A DNA stretch of 64,000 nucleotides from the NCBI RefSeq assembly GCF_017874595.1, contig NZ_JAGILA010000001.1, positions 806,001 to 870,000 of the forward strand, read 5' to 3'. A model generated the notes under the pieces. It did not search any database. It was not told the origin of the DNA and saw nothing but the letters and a program-made list of their open reading frames with translations. This DNA comes from Sinorhizobium kostiense (GTDB lineage Bacteria; Pseudomonadota; Alphaproteobacteria; Rhizobiales; Rhizobiaceae). Below are positions 43,733 to 52,165 of the stretch, in pieces. Each line of letters starts with the position of its first letter. Position 1 is the first letter of the stretch. A program made the position numbers and the translations under genes.

Positions 43733-44296
43733 ATGCGGCAGGCAGTGCACCCTTACCATATCTTCGGAACCGCAGCCGGTTTCTGCGGCATCGCCTGGAG
43801 CAACTCCGGGATCACGCGTTTCCAACTGCCGACAAAGAGCGCGGATGCGACGGAACGGCTGTTGCGGCGGCGCCTTACATACGCTGAACCGGAGATCCCC
43901 CCGCCTCGAGTGGAGGAGGTAATCGCAGCCGTGCGCCGCTATTTCGAGGGCAATGAAACGGATTTCTCCGCATTTGAGCTCGACCTCGCCGGGCAGGACA
44001 CCTTCTTCAGGCAGGTCTATGCCGCTGCTCGAAAAGTCCCTTGGGGGCACACGACCACCTACGGCGCGCTCGCAAAGAGCCTCGGCGCCGGCCCGGAAGC
44101 CGCACGCGACGTCGGCCAGGCGATGGCCAGGAATCCGGTCGCACTGATCATCCCCTGCCACCGCGTGCTTGCCGCCGGAGGCAAGATCGGCGGCTTCTCA
44201 GCCCCGGGCGGCTCGTCTACCAAGCTGCGCATGCTCGAAATGGAAGGCGTTTGCATCGGACCGCCGGAGCCTGCCCAGCAATCCTTGGCTTTTTGA
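43733..44296 (+). CDS. ogt: Methylated-DNA-[protein]-cysteine S-methyltransferase
   Basis: 187 residues. Suicide repair protein taking alkyl groups from O6-alkylguanine. The C-terminal domain has the active PCHRV at 141-145 (Cys 142), preceded by the DNA-binding TTTYGALAKSLGAGPEAARDVGQAMARNP. The N-terminal ribonuclease-like domain is present but lacks Ada features. ATG 43733 follows GGAGG by 7 bases, so the upstream ATGs at 43673 and 43703 are rejected. The adenylate cyclase gene follows after 34 bases. Confidence 0.92.
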   Translation: MRQAVHPYHIFGTAAGFCGIAWSNSGITRFQLPTKSADATERLLRRRLTYAEPEIPPPRVEEVIAAVRRYFEGNETDFSAFELDLAGQDTFFRQVYAAARKVPWGHTTTYGALAKSLGAGPEAARDVGQAMARNPVALIIPCHRVLAAGGKIGGFSAPGGSSTKLRMLEMEGVCIGPPEPAQQSLAF

Positions 44297-44330
44297 AGCT
44301 ACGCAAAAGGTGCAGTAGCCGGAGGGCGCA

Positions 44331-45554
44331 ATGCAATCTGAAGGACTGTTGATTTCGACCAGCGACGGCGAGCGGGCATGGCCGGCCCGTCAGCGGAAAC
44401 TGCTCGGCTGGCTGGTGAACGAAACACGCGGCGAACGCTTCATCGACAATATCCTCGTCGAGATGTGCGAGAAGCTGTCGCGGGAGGGTGTACCGGTTGC
44501 TCGCGCCACGCTCCATTTCCGGATTCACCATCCGCAATGGATCGGCGCGCGTATCCTTTGGCGAAAGGGCCTGTCGGAAGCTGAGATCGATACCTACGAA
44601 CACGGCACCGAAGAATCGTCGCAATATTTGAACAGCCCCCTCTACGAGATCTATAATGGAGCACCCGAGGTGCGGTGCCATCTCGACAATGCCTCCGCCG
44701 ACGGCCCCGACTATCCGCTCTACGACGATCTCAGGGCTGAGGGGCTCACCGATTACATCGCCTGGCCGCTCGAACACACGCTCGGCAAAAGGCACGTCGT
44801 TACATTCTCCAGTGACAGGCCTGGCGGTTTCGGCGATGACGATGTCGAGCTTCTTGCGGATCTGCTGCCCACGCTTGCACTTGTGAGCGAGATAAGGCTG
44901 AAGAACCGACTCGCCCGAACGCTTCTCGAAACCTATGTCGGGCCGCATGCAAGCGAACAGATCCTGGCAGGCGCGACGAAGCGCGGTACCGGGGTGACGG
45001 TGGGCGCCGCCATCCTGATCTGCGACCTTCGCGACTTCACGCGGCTATCGGACCTATGGCCCCGCGATGACGTGATCGAACTGTTGAACGGCTATTTCGA
45101 TGCGATGTCGGAGCCGATCGAGCGGCATGGTGGGGAAATACTGAAGTTCATGGGCGACGGGCTTCTGGCGATCTTCCCCCTCAGCGATCCGTGTGCCTGC
45201 AACAATCTGCTCGGTGCCATCGCAGAAGCGCAGACCGCGCTCGCCAAGCTCAATGAGGAGAACCTCCGCAGGGGCCACGGTCCGCTCGGCTACGGAATCG
45301 GCGTTCATGTCGGTGACGTGATGTACGGCAACATCGGTTCGCGCAAACGACTCGATTTCACCGTCATAGGGCCGGCCGTCAATATCGCCTCACGGCTTGA
45401 AAGCCTTACCAAGGAACTCAAGCGTCCCGTGCTGCTTTCGCGAGCCTTCGTGGAAAAGGCGGGATGCGCCGCACAACTGGAAAGGCTTGGCTTCTATCCC
45501 TTGAGAGGGCTTGAGGAGCCGATCGAGATATTTTCTTTCTCCGGCAGAAAGTAG
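44331..45554 (+). CDS. Class III adenylate cyclase with N-terminal sensory region
   Basis: 407 residues. Makes cAMP. The N-terminal ~200 residues are an uncharacterised, possibly GAF-like sensor. The catalytic domain from ~215: metal Asp 232 in ICDLRDF and Asp 276 in FMGDGLL, Lys 272 (EILKFMGDG) and Asp 342 (RLDFTVIGPAVNIASRLES), the Lys/Asp pair that selects ATP over GTP. Soluble, no membrane helix. Start ATG 44331 with GGAGG 5 bases upstream. Rhizobia have many such cyclases. The effector is unknown. Confidence 0.9.
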   Translation: MQSEGLLISTSDGERAWPARQRKLLGWLVNETRGERFIDNILVEMCEKLSREGVPVARATLHFRIHHPQWIGARILWRKGLSEAEIDTYEHGTEESSQYLNSPLYEIYNGAPEVRCHLDNASADGPDYPLYDDLRAEGLTDYIAWPLEHTLGKRHVVTFSSDRPGGFGDDDVELLADLLPTLALVSEIRLKNRLARTLLETYVGPHASEQILAGATKRGTGVTVGAAILICDLRDFTRLSDLWPRDDVIELLNGYFDAMSEPIERHGGEILKFMGDGLLAIFPLSDPCACNNLLGAIAEAQTALAKLNEENLRRGHGPLGYGIGVHVGDVMYGNIGSRKRLDFTVIGPAVNIASRLESLTKELKRPVLLSRAFVEKAGCAAQLERLGFYPLRGLEEPIEIFSFSGRK

Positions 45555-45785
45555 CAGCGTCGCCGCTTCGGTGAACACTTGCGAGGAGCGGTGGCATTAT
45601 AGCGCGCGCCCGCCAGTTAGGATGCGCAAAGGTGCGAATTGTCCGAATCCCGGTTCCGGTCTTCGGGCCGATTCCGCAGTTCGGATTGCGCATCTTTCCC
45701 TTTCGTTTTTCAAAACCGCTTTACATCCTCGGCGCCGTTTGATTTGTCAGCTGCAGTCATTCGTCACGATTGCCGGAGGAGCAGA

Positions 45786-46622
45786 ATGAAATTGTTGCGT
45801 TATGGGCCCGAGGGGCTGGAGAAGCCGGGCGTCCTGGACGCTGACGGCCGGATTCGCGATCTCTCCGGCGTGATCGCCGATATTGCGGGCCCTGCAATCG
45901 CCGACTTCGCCTGGGCGCGCGGTCTCGACATCGATAGCCTGCCGGTGGTCGATGGTTCGCCGCGGCTCGGCGCCTGCGTCGCCGGCACCGGCAAGTTCAT
46001 CTGCATCGGCCTCAACTATGCGGATCACGCCGCCGAATCCGGTCTCGAGGTTCCTCCGGAACCGGTAATATTCATGAAGGCAACCTCGGCCATCACCGGC
46101 CCGAACGACGATGTCATCATTCCACGCGGCTCGGTCGCCACCGACTGGGAGGTCGAACTTGGCGTGGTAATCGGAAAGAAGGCGAAATACGTGACGCAGG
46201 CGGAAGCGATGGATCATGTCGCCGGCTACTGCGTCATCAACGATGTCTCCGAGCGCGACTTCCAGACGAAGCGCTCCGGCCAGTGGACCAAGGGGAAGTC
46301 CTGCGATTCCTTCGGACCGATCGGGCCGTGGCTCGTTACGCGCGACGAAATCGGCAATCCGCAGAGCCTGAGGATGTGGCTGGCGGTCAATGGCGCGACC
46401 AAGCAGAACGGCACAACCGAGACCATGGTCTATGGCGTCTCCTATCTCGTCAGCTATCTTTCGCAGTTCATGACGTTGCACCCCGGCGACGTCATCTCAA
46501 CCGGCACGCCGCCCGGCGTCGGTCTTGGTTTCAAGCCGCCGCAATATCTCAAGGCCGGCGACGTGATCGAACTCGGCATCGAAGGGCTCGGAACGCAGAA
46601 GCAGGTAGTGGTCGCGGACTGA
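45786..46622 (+). CDS. Fumarylacetoacetate hydrolase-family protein
   Basis: 278 residues. Metal-dependent C-C bond hydrolase or related lyase. N-terminal MKLLRYGPEGLEKPGVLDADG, then KFICIGLNYADHAAESG, the metal ligand stretch DWEVELGVVIGKKAKYV (Glu-x-Glu), a later Asp in GYCVINDVSERDFQ and the closing STGTPPGVGLGFKPPQYLKAGD. This subgroup is annotated variously as diketo-deoxy-fuconate hydrolase, ureidoglycolate-type lyase or hydroxyhepta-diene-dioate isomerase; substrate cannot be chosen. Start 45786 has GGAGGAG. Confidence 0.87.
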   Translation: MKLLRYGPEGLEKPGVLDADGRIRDLSGVIADIAGPAIADFAWARGLDIDSLPVVDGSPRLGACVAGTGKFICIGLNYADHAAESGLEVPPEPVIFMKATSAITGPNDDVIIPRGSVATDWEVELGVVIGKKAKYVTQAEAMDHVAGYCVINDVSERDFQTKRSGQWTKGKSCDSFGPIGPWLVTRDEIGNPQSLRMWLAVNGATKQNGTTETMVYGVSYLVSYLSQFMTLHPGDVISTGTPPGVGLGFKPPQYLKAGDVIELGIEGLGTQKQVVVAD

Positions 46623-46701
46623 TCGTCGCGGGTGGGGATTGCCGCACCCCACCCCCTCCTCACAAGGGCGAGTGGCTTCCCGGGCGTTGCCCTTTTTTCG
46701 C

Positions 46702-47613
46702 CTAACCTTTAAGCCGCCCCTGTCGTTTTAGCTGCTGTTCCCGGAAGAAGATGAACAGCCCGGAGGCGACGATGAGGCCGGCGCCCAGTACCATCGACAG
46801 GCGAGGCACATCGCCGAAGATCAGCCAGCCGAAGATAATTGCCCAAAACAGCAGCGTATATTGGAGAGGCGCGACCGTCGCCGCGTCGGCGTATTTCAGG
46901 GCGCGATTGACGAGCACGTGGGCGATCATCGCAACGACGCCGAGAAGCGCGAGCAGCGCCGTGTCGAGCGGCTTGAGCGGCGTCCAGTCGAAAGGCGCCC
47001 AAAAGAGGCCCGCAAGCGCGGCGCCGACGATCTGCCAGAAAGCGAGCGTCGTATCGGGCGTGCCGCGCAAGGAGCGTCCGGAAACCATCATGAAGGCGAA
47101 AAACATGCTGCCGAGAATGGAGATCAGCGCAGGCAGCGTGAACGCCTGCGACGAGGGCTCGAGCGCGATGACGACTCCGACGAAGCCGATGGCGATTGCC
47201 GTCCACCGCCGCCAGCCGACATGCTCCTTGAGCACCAGCGGTGAGACTGCCGCGACATAGATCGGCGCGGCCAGCCAATAGGTCATGACGTCGGCCAGCG
47301 GCAGGGTGACGACGGCAAAATAGAAGGCGAAGACCTCCGCCGTCGAGGCGGTGACCCGGGCAATCTGGAGCCCTGGCCGCTCGACGGCGACGAGCCCCTT
47401 CAGGCCGCTCAGCCACAGGAAAGGGGCGAGTATCAGGCCCGCGGCAATGCTGCGGATCAAGACCACCTGGCCCACCGAATAGGTGGCCACCAGCCATTTG
47501 CCCATCACGTCGTTCAGCGAGAACATCAGCATGCCGATCAGCATGATGAGAACGCCGGAGCGTGCGGCAGCAGATGCGTGCGAAGCGGAAACGGGTGCGG
47601 TGCCGACGGCCAT
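46702..47613 (-). CDS. EamA/DMT-family transporter
   Basis: 303 residues, ten predicted helices in two EamA repeats: VLIMLIGMLMFSLNDVMGKWLV starts the first, ALISILGSMFFAFMMVSGRSL the second. Drug/metabolite transporter superfamily, usually exporters of amino acids or other small molecules. ATG 47613 has a GAGGA site. ATG 47640 is also possible. No operon partner. Confidence 0.87.
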   Translation of the reverse strand: MAVGTAPVSASHASAAARSGVLIMLIGMLMFSLNDVMGKWLVATYSVGQVVLIRSIAAGLILAPFLWLSGLKGLVAVERPGLQIARVTASTAEVFAFYFAVVTLPLADVMTYWLAAPIYVAAVSPLVLKEHVGWRRWTAIAIGFVGVVIALEPSSQAFTLPALISILGSMFFAFMMVSGRSLRGTPDTTLAFWQIVGAALAGLFWAPFDWTPLKPLDTALLALLGVVAMIAHVLVNRALKYADAATVAPLQYTLLFWAIIFGWLIFGDVPRLSMVLGAGLIVASGLFIFFREQQLKRQGRLKG

Positions 47614-47985
47614 GGCTGGGTCCTCGTGAGCTCCTGCCATTGGCACATTCCGGCGCTGTGATCCATGCATCGTTTTTGATCAATTCATCAGCGTCGCAAA
47701 TGAAAGCCCTGTGGACGGGCTCATACGCGCTCACCGCCTTGGCTTGGTGGTTTTGCGGCCATGTCGCTGCCGCAGGCCTTCAGAAGAATGCGGCCGGGCG
47801 CGTGATCGGTCTTGAGCATCTGTTCATCAAGCCTATGTGATGCGTTGCTGGCATTCCTTGAGGGAGATCCAAGCTGGGGCGCCGTGGATCACCCTCTCGG
47901 GAGCCGTGCCGGCCATTGGGGCAATACTCAATGGCAATCGACCCGTCCGCTCGTTTCACTTGGTCCACATGAAAGGAGACCGGCG
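47614..47985. other. 372-base gap between divergent DMT and YbhB genes
   Basis: No gene or clear signal seen beyond the YbhB ribosome site. Confidence 0.5.
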
Positions 47986-48447
47986 ATGACCTTTAGTTTG
48001 ATCAGCCCTGCATTCGCAGATGGCCAGCCCATTCCCAAAAAGCACACGCGCTTCGACGAAAACCTTTTCCCGCCCCTGAAATGGACGGGGACGCCGACGG
48101 GTACCCAGAGCTTCGCCCTGCTCGTCGAGGACCCGGACGCGGTAAGCGGGCTTTTTCGCCATTGCGCCATTATCAACATTCCCGGCGACCGGACCGAACT
48201 TCCGCAATCGGTCGACACCGGGCCCGAGCACGCCATCAAGTTCATCAAGAACGATTTCGGCAACGCGCGCTATGACGGCCCGCAGCCTCCGCCGGGAACC
48301 GGCGTTCACCACTACAGGTTCAGGTTGGCGGCGCTCGATGTCGGCAATCTCTCCATCCCGGAGGAGGTCGGGGCTGCGGAAGCCTGGAAGCGGGCGAGCA
48401 AGCATCTGGTCGAGGAAGCCGTGCTCGTCGGCACCTATGAGCGCTGA
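47986..48447 (+). CDS. YbhB/YbcL-type phosphatidylethanolamine-binding-like protein
   Basis: 153 residues. Raf-kinase-inhibitor-like fold: FSLISPAFADGQPIPKKHTR at the start, FPPLKWTGTPTGTQSFALLVEDPDA, the ligand-pocket RHCAIINIP and GPQPPPGTGVHHYRFRLAALD near the end. Role in bacteria unclear. Start 47986 has AAAGGAGA 7 bases upstream; the long in-frame extension upstream is not family sequence. Confidence 0.9.
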   Translation: MTFSLISPAFADGQPIPKKHTRFDENLFPPLKWTGTPTGTQSFALLVEDPDAVSGLFRHCAIINIPGDRTELPQSVDTGPEHAIKFIKNDFGNARYDGPQPPPGTGVHHYRFRLAALDVGNLSIPEEVGAAEAWKRASKHLVEEAVLVGTYER

Positions 48448-48480
48448 CGCGCCTGCAGAAGCCGATTTTCAAGACTGCAT

Positions 48481-48506
48481 GGAACCAACACAACCAGGCT
48501 GCGGTT
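48481..48506 (+). promoter_or_regulatory. EcfG/RpoE2-type promoter of the DNA ligase gene
   Basis: GGAAC (48481-48485), 17 bases, GGTT (48503-48506) = GGAAC-N19-TT, 50 bases before the GTG start. Confidence 0.55.
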
Positions 48507-48556
48507 TCCTTGGCCATTTCACTTGAACAAGGCATGCTCCCGCGTGTGAGGTCAAG

Positions 48557-49648
48557 GTGAATGGTACGACCCAGGAGTGGACGATGGCGCCGCTTGTCCA
48601 GGGAAAACGAGGCGGTCCACGACGCCCGAGCGAAGGAGGGACGCGGGCCGGCAATGGATTTGAACTGCCGGTCAGCACGGCGCCGATGGAGGCGCGCAGC
48701 GCTGCGGAGCTTCCAACCGACGGCGGTTGGCAGTACGAGCCCAAGTGGGACGGCTTCCGCTGCCTGGCCTTCAAATCCGGGGAGGAAGTCGATCTCCGTG
48801 CGAAATCCGGCAAGCCGCTTAGCCGCTTCTTTCCGGAGATCGTCGCCTTGCTGCGACAATTGCCGGCCCCACAATTCGTCGTCGACGGTGAACTGGTCAT
48901 CGAGGTCGATGGGCGTCTTTCCTTCGACGCGCTGCAGATGCGGCTGCATCCGGCGGCGAGCCGCGTCGAGAAATTGTCACGAGAGACGCCCGCCCATTTC
49001 ATACTCTTCGACATGCTTGTTGGGGTGGATGGCACGAACCTGACTGAGAAGTCTCTCCTCGAACGGAGAGGCGCCCTCGAGGCCTTCGTCGCTGCAAACG
49101 CGGTCGCGCGGCTCGAGCTCTCACCCTACACGCTCGACCGGCATGAGGCCGAGCGCTGGCTTGCCTCCTCTGCGGGCGCCACCGACGGTGTCGTCGCCAA
49201 GCGCCGAGCGGGCCCCTATGAATGCGGCGAACGGGCGATGATAAAGGTCAAGCGGCTGAAGACGGCCGATTGCGTCGTCGGTGGCTTCCGTTACGAAAGC
49301 AACAGCAGCGAAGTCGGCTCGCTCTTGCTCGGCCTCTACGACGAGGACGGCATGCTGAACCATGTGGGCTTCACGGCGACCATTTCGGACAAGGAGCGGC
49401 CGGCATTGACGCGCCGGCTCGAGGCGATGCGGGAGCCGCCAGGCTTCACGGGCAAAGCGCCCGGCGGGCCCAGCCGCTGGAGCAGCGAACGGAGCGGCGA
49501 GTGGGAGCCGGTCCGCCCGGAACTCGTCGTCGAGGTCAGATTCGATCACGTCAGCAGCCGACGCTTTCGTCACGGTACCAAGCTGATGCGCTGGCGACCG
49601 GACAAGGATCCGCGCCAATGCACCTACGCTCAGATAGAGCCTCATTGA
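48557..49648 (+). CDS. Stand-alone ATP-dependent DNA ligase (LigD/LigC ligase-domain type)
   Basis: 363 residues. Nucleotidyltransferase motif I is YEPKWDGFR with the adenylated Lys 63; motif III DGELVIEVDG; motif IV DGVVAKR; motif V MIKVKR, then an OB-fold with SDKERPALTRRL and a closing PELVVEVRFD, RWRPDKDP. It matches the ligase module of bacterial NHEJ enzymes without the polymerase or phosphoesterase domains. GTG 48557 with GAGG is preferred to ATG 48584. The stop overlaps the converging glycosylase stop by 7 bases. An EcfG promoter upstream fits stationary-phase or stress repair. Confidence 0.92.
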   Translation: MNGTTQEWTMAPLVQGKRGGPRRPSEGGTRAGNGFELPVSTAPMEARSAAELPTDGGWQYEPKWDGFRCLAFKSGEEVDLRAKSGKPLSRFFPEIVALLRQLPAPQFVVDGELVIEVDGRLSFDALQMRLHPAASRVEKLSRETPAHFILFDMLVGVDGTNLTEKSLLERRGALEAFVAANAVARLELSPYTLDRHEAERWLASSAGATDGVVAKRRAGPYECGERAMIKVKRLKTADCVVGGFRYESNSSEVGSLLLGLYDEDGMLNHVGFTATISDKERPALTRRLEAMREPPGFTGKAPGGPSRWSSERSGEWEPVRPELVVEVRFDHVSSRRFRHGTKLMRWRPDKDPRQCTYAQIEPH

Positions 49649-50217
49649 GGCTCGTCCGCTGCATGGGTCGGAAACTTCCGGCTGAGATGGGGCGAATTCA
49701 TGAGGCCGAAGCGCCATGGGTGCTCCACTGCCTTGGAGATGCCGATGCGAGTCCCGGCAGCGAGCGATGGTCGCTCCATCGGCAATCGCAATTGAAACGG
49801 CTCCTTCCCGAGCGGCAGACCATCATGCTCTTTGTGGATCGCCAGCGCCTGGCCGACCCGCCCCGGGCCGGAGCACAACAGCCGTTCGCGGGAGACGCCC
49901 CGTCTTTCGCGCATCGTCCCGATGCCCCATCGCGGCTCGATCGCACGGATGAGGACCGCACTCCCGGGCAGGCAGACGAAGTTCAGACACCAGTGTAGGC
50001 CATAGGATAGGTACACGTAGACATGCGCCGGCGGACCGAACATGGCGCGGTTGCGATTTGTGGCGCCGGCAAAACTGTGCGACGCCGCGTCGTCCGGCAG
50101 ATAGGCTTCCGTTTCGACGATCGAGCCGCCGACGCCAGCGACCGTGAACTCGGCACCGATAAGATCGGCGGCGACAGCGACGGCATCGCGTGAGAAGAAG
50201 CTTTCGTCCCAATCCAA
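49642..50217 (-). CDS. 3-methyladenine DNA glycosylase (AAG/Mpg family)
   Basis: 191 residues. Removes alkylated and deaminated purines. Family segments: SIVETEAYLPDDAASHSFAG (catalytic Glu in ETEAY), RNRAMFGPPAHVYVYLSYGLHWCLNFV (nucleotide-flipping Tyr region) and VLIRAIEPRWG, GPGRVGQALAI. Length matches bacterial AAG. Converges on the ligase gene with overlapping stops. ATG 50217. Confidence 0.93.
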   Translation of the reverse strand: MDWDESFFSRDAVAVAADLIGAEFTVAGVGGSIVETEAYLPDDAASHSFAGATNRNRAMFGPPAHVYVYLSYGLHWCLNFVCLPGSAVLIRAIEPRWGIGTMRERRGVSRERLLCSGPGRVGQALAIHKEHDGLPLGKEPFQLRLPMERPSLAAGTRIGISKAVEHPWRFGLMNSPHLSRKFPTHAADEPQ

Positions 50218-50250
50218 ACGACCAGATCCTTCTGCCTAAATCGGCTCCCT

Positions 50251-50338
50251 GCATGTCTCCTTAGATCGATCTCGGTTTAAGACAATTCAACGTGCTACAG
50301 CGACCTTTGCGTGTCTGATAAGACGCGCGGCGCTGTAA
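50251..50338 (+). repeat. RIME-like repeat, copy B
   Basis: Same order as copy A: GCATGTCT near the start, then GTGCTACAGCGACCTTTGCG, the stem GTGTCTGATAAGACGCGC and CGCTGTAA at the end. The first domain lacks its closing arm. Between divergent glycosylase and DUF763 genes. Confidence 0.7.
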
Positions 50339-50459
50339 TAGCCGCATCCGCGGTTCCCGCCAACGTTGCGGCGATATTTCACACCGCAGCCATGGAGAAC
50401 TTTCGGCCAATATCCGAAAGATGTAGTGTGTGGCATGCGGGGAGAAAGGGCCTAATTTG

Positions 50460-51773
50460 ATGGCGCAGAGATCGGGCAATGCGGATCTGCCGCTGCATGG
50501 CGGGCGGGTGCCGAGATGGCTTGGCGACCGCATGACGAGGCTCGGCGCTCTTATTGGCGAGGCGATCGTTCATCACTACGGGCGCGACGAGTTCCTGCGA
50601 CGGCTTGCTCACCCGTTCTGGTTTCAATCCTTCGGTGCGGTGATGGGGATGGACTGGCATTCCTCAGGCATCACCACCAGTGTGATCGGTGCGTTGAAGC
50701 GCGGCCTGACGCCGCGCGCGGGCGAACTCGGCATTCACGTTTGCGGTGGCCGCGGTCAGCATTCCCGCAAAACGCCAGGCGAACTCCTCGCGATTGGCGA
50801 TCGCATCGGTTTCGACGGCGGCACGCTCGCGGAGGCGAGCCGCCTCGTCGCCAAGGTCGACAGCGCCGCCGTGCAGGACGGCTTCGACCTCTATCTCCAT
50901 GGCTTCATCGTCACCGACGACGCCAAATGGGTCGTCGTCCAGCAGGGCATGAACGGTGACCGGCGGCAAGCGCGCCGCTATCACTGGCTGTCGGAAGGGC
51001 TGGAGAGCTTCGTCGATTCGCCGCATGCGGCGATCGAGGGCCGAGAGCAGGGCGCAATCATCAACCTGGCGGACCGACGCGCCGCCGCCTCCCGGGCTGG
51101 CCAGCTCGATCTATTGACTTCGCTGGGGCCCGACCGGCTCATTCGCGAGGTGGCAACGATCGAATCGATGGGGGCCGCCCGAACGGCCGAAGCACAGCCG
51201 ATGTTGCCGCATCTCGTCATGCCATCACATCACGATGTGCGCGAAAGCGACGTCAATCTCAGGCGCCTTCATGGCAACCTCGCCGCTGCAGCCGAGCGCG
51301 GCCCGCAGGATTTCGAGGATTTGCTTTTGGTTCCCGGCGTTGGCGCGCGCACGATCAAGGCGCTGGCCATGGTTGCCGAGGTCGTCCATGGCGCACCGTG
51401 TCGCTTCTCCGACCCTGCCCGGTTTTCGCTCGCCCACGGCGGCAAGGACCGACATCCCTTTCCGGTGCCGCTCAAGGTCTATGACGAAACCATCAATGTG
51501 ATGAAATCAGCAGTGCGGAAGGGCAGGCTCGGACGGGATGAAGAGCTCGCCGCCCTGAAGCGGCTCGATGACCAGTCACGGCGGCTTGAACGCTATGCCA
51601 CCGGGCCGGACCTCAAGGAAATCGTCGCCGGAGAATTCAGGGATTCAGCACGCTTCGGCGGGCGCAGCGTGTTCGGCTGGGAAGTGAGCCTCGGAGCGGA
51701 AGAAGGGCACCGCACCATCGCCGATCCCGGCAGTGGCGACAGCAGGAGTAATCGCCGCAATGGGACAGACTGA
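50460..51773 (+). CDS. DUF763 family protein with HhH-like segment
   Basis: 437 residues, soluble. Matches DUF763, a family of unknown function scattered through archaea and bacteria: GGRVPRWLGDRMTRLG at the start, QSFGAVMGMDWHSSG, VCGGRGQHSRKTPGEL near 95-110, MPSHHDV near 254, and HGGKDRHPFPVPLKVYDETI near 326-345. Residues 288-305 (LLLVPGVGARTIKALAMV) read like a helix-hairpin-helix, a non-specific DNA-binding unit. Beside a DNA ligase and an AAG glycosylase, so a DNA-repair role is suspected. ATG 50460 is supported by an upstream GGAGAAAGGG. Confidence 0.85.
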   Translation: MAQRSGNADLPLHGGRVPRWLGDRMTRLGALIGEAIVHHYGRDEFLRRLAHPFWFQSFGAVMGMDWHSSGITTSVIGALKRGLTPRAGELGIHVCGGRGQHSRKTPGELLAIGDRIGFDGGTLAEASRLVAKVDSAAVQDGFDLYLHGFIVTDDAKWVVVQQGMNGDRRQARRYHWLSEGLESFVDSPHAAIEGREQGAIINLADRRAAASRAGQLDLLTSLGPDRLIREVATIESMGAARTAEAQPMLPHLVMPSHHDVRESDVNLRRLHGNLAAAAERGPQDFEDLLLVPGVGARTIKALAMVAEVVHGAPCRFSDPARFSLAHGGKDRHPFPVPLKVYDETINVMKSAVRKGRLGRDEELAALKRLDDQSRRLERYATGPDLKEIVAGEFRDSARFGGRSVFGWEVSLGAEEGHRTIADPGSGDSRSNRRNGTD

Positions 51774-51785
51774 CGAGGCAAACGG

Positions 51786-52061
51786 CTATCCCGCGGACAG
51801 CAGGCGCTCGATCTCCGCGAGGCGGGCGTTCAGACGCTGGATCTCGCCTCTCTTCGCAGTGACGAAATCCGAAGCGAGCCGGGCGCCTGGTACTGTTCCG
51901 CTGTGGGCGTTCGGCTCGGCCGCGATCGCATCGATTTCGACCTCGAGGGCGGCGACGCTCCGGCGCAAATCTTCGAGCTGGGCATCGACCGCGCTGGCGC
52001 CTTCGTTTGGATCGAAGGTGCGCGCCGTGACCGATGATGGCGCTTTTGCATACCTGTTCAT
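51786..52061 (-). CDS. Small coiled-coil hypothetical protein
   Basis: 91 residues. A polar N-terminus, then two helices with heptad-like pattern (VDAQLEDLRRSVAALEVEIDAIAAEP and VTAKRGEIQRLNARLAEIERLL). No family recognised. The start at 52061 is supported by GGGAG 7 bases upstream and by a candidate EcfG promoter (52085-52109, minus strand); the longer frame to 52433 is rejected. Confidence 0.6.
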   Translation of the reverse strand: MNRYAKAPSSVTARTFDPNEGASAVDAQLEDLRRSVAALEVEIDAIAAEPNAHSGTVPGARLASDFVTAKRGEIQRLNARLAEIERLLSAG

Positions 52062-52084
52062 GACGGGACTCCCAAGGAGGCTGT

Positions 52085-52109
52085 AACTTCGGTTGGCGAC
52101 ACTTGTTCC
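52085..52109 (-). promoter_or_regulatory. EcfG/RpoE2-type promoter, leftward member of a divergent pair
   Basis: Minus strand GGAAC (plus 52105-52109), 16 bases, AGTT (plus 52085-52088) = GGAAC-N18-TT, 24 bases before the ATG at 52061. Confidence 0.5.
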
Positions 52110-52115
52110 CACCGC

Positions 52116-52140
52116 GGAACTTCCTTTTGGACTGCCCGTT
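52116..52140 (+). promoter_or_regulatory. EcfG/RpoE2-type promoter, rightward member of a divergent pair
   Basis: GGAAC (52116-52120), 16 bases, CGTT (52137-52140): full consensus form. The two -35 elements lie 6 bases apart, back to back. Confidence 0.7.
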
Positions 52141-52165
52141 TTGCGGTGAAAGCATGGAGGATCTG

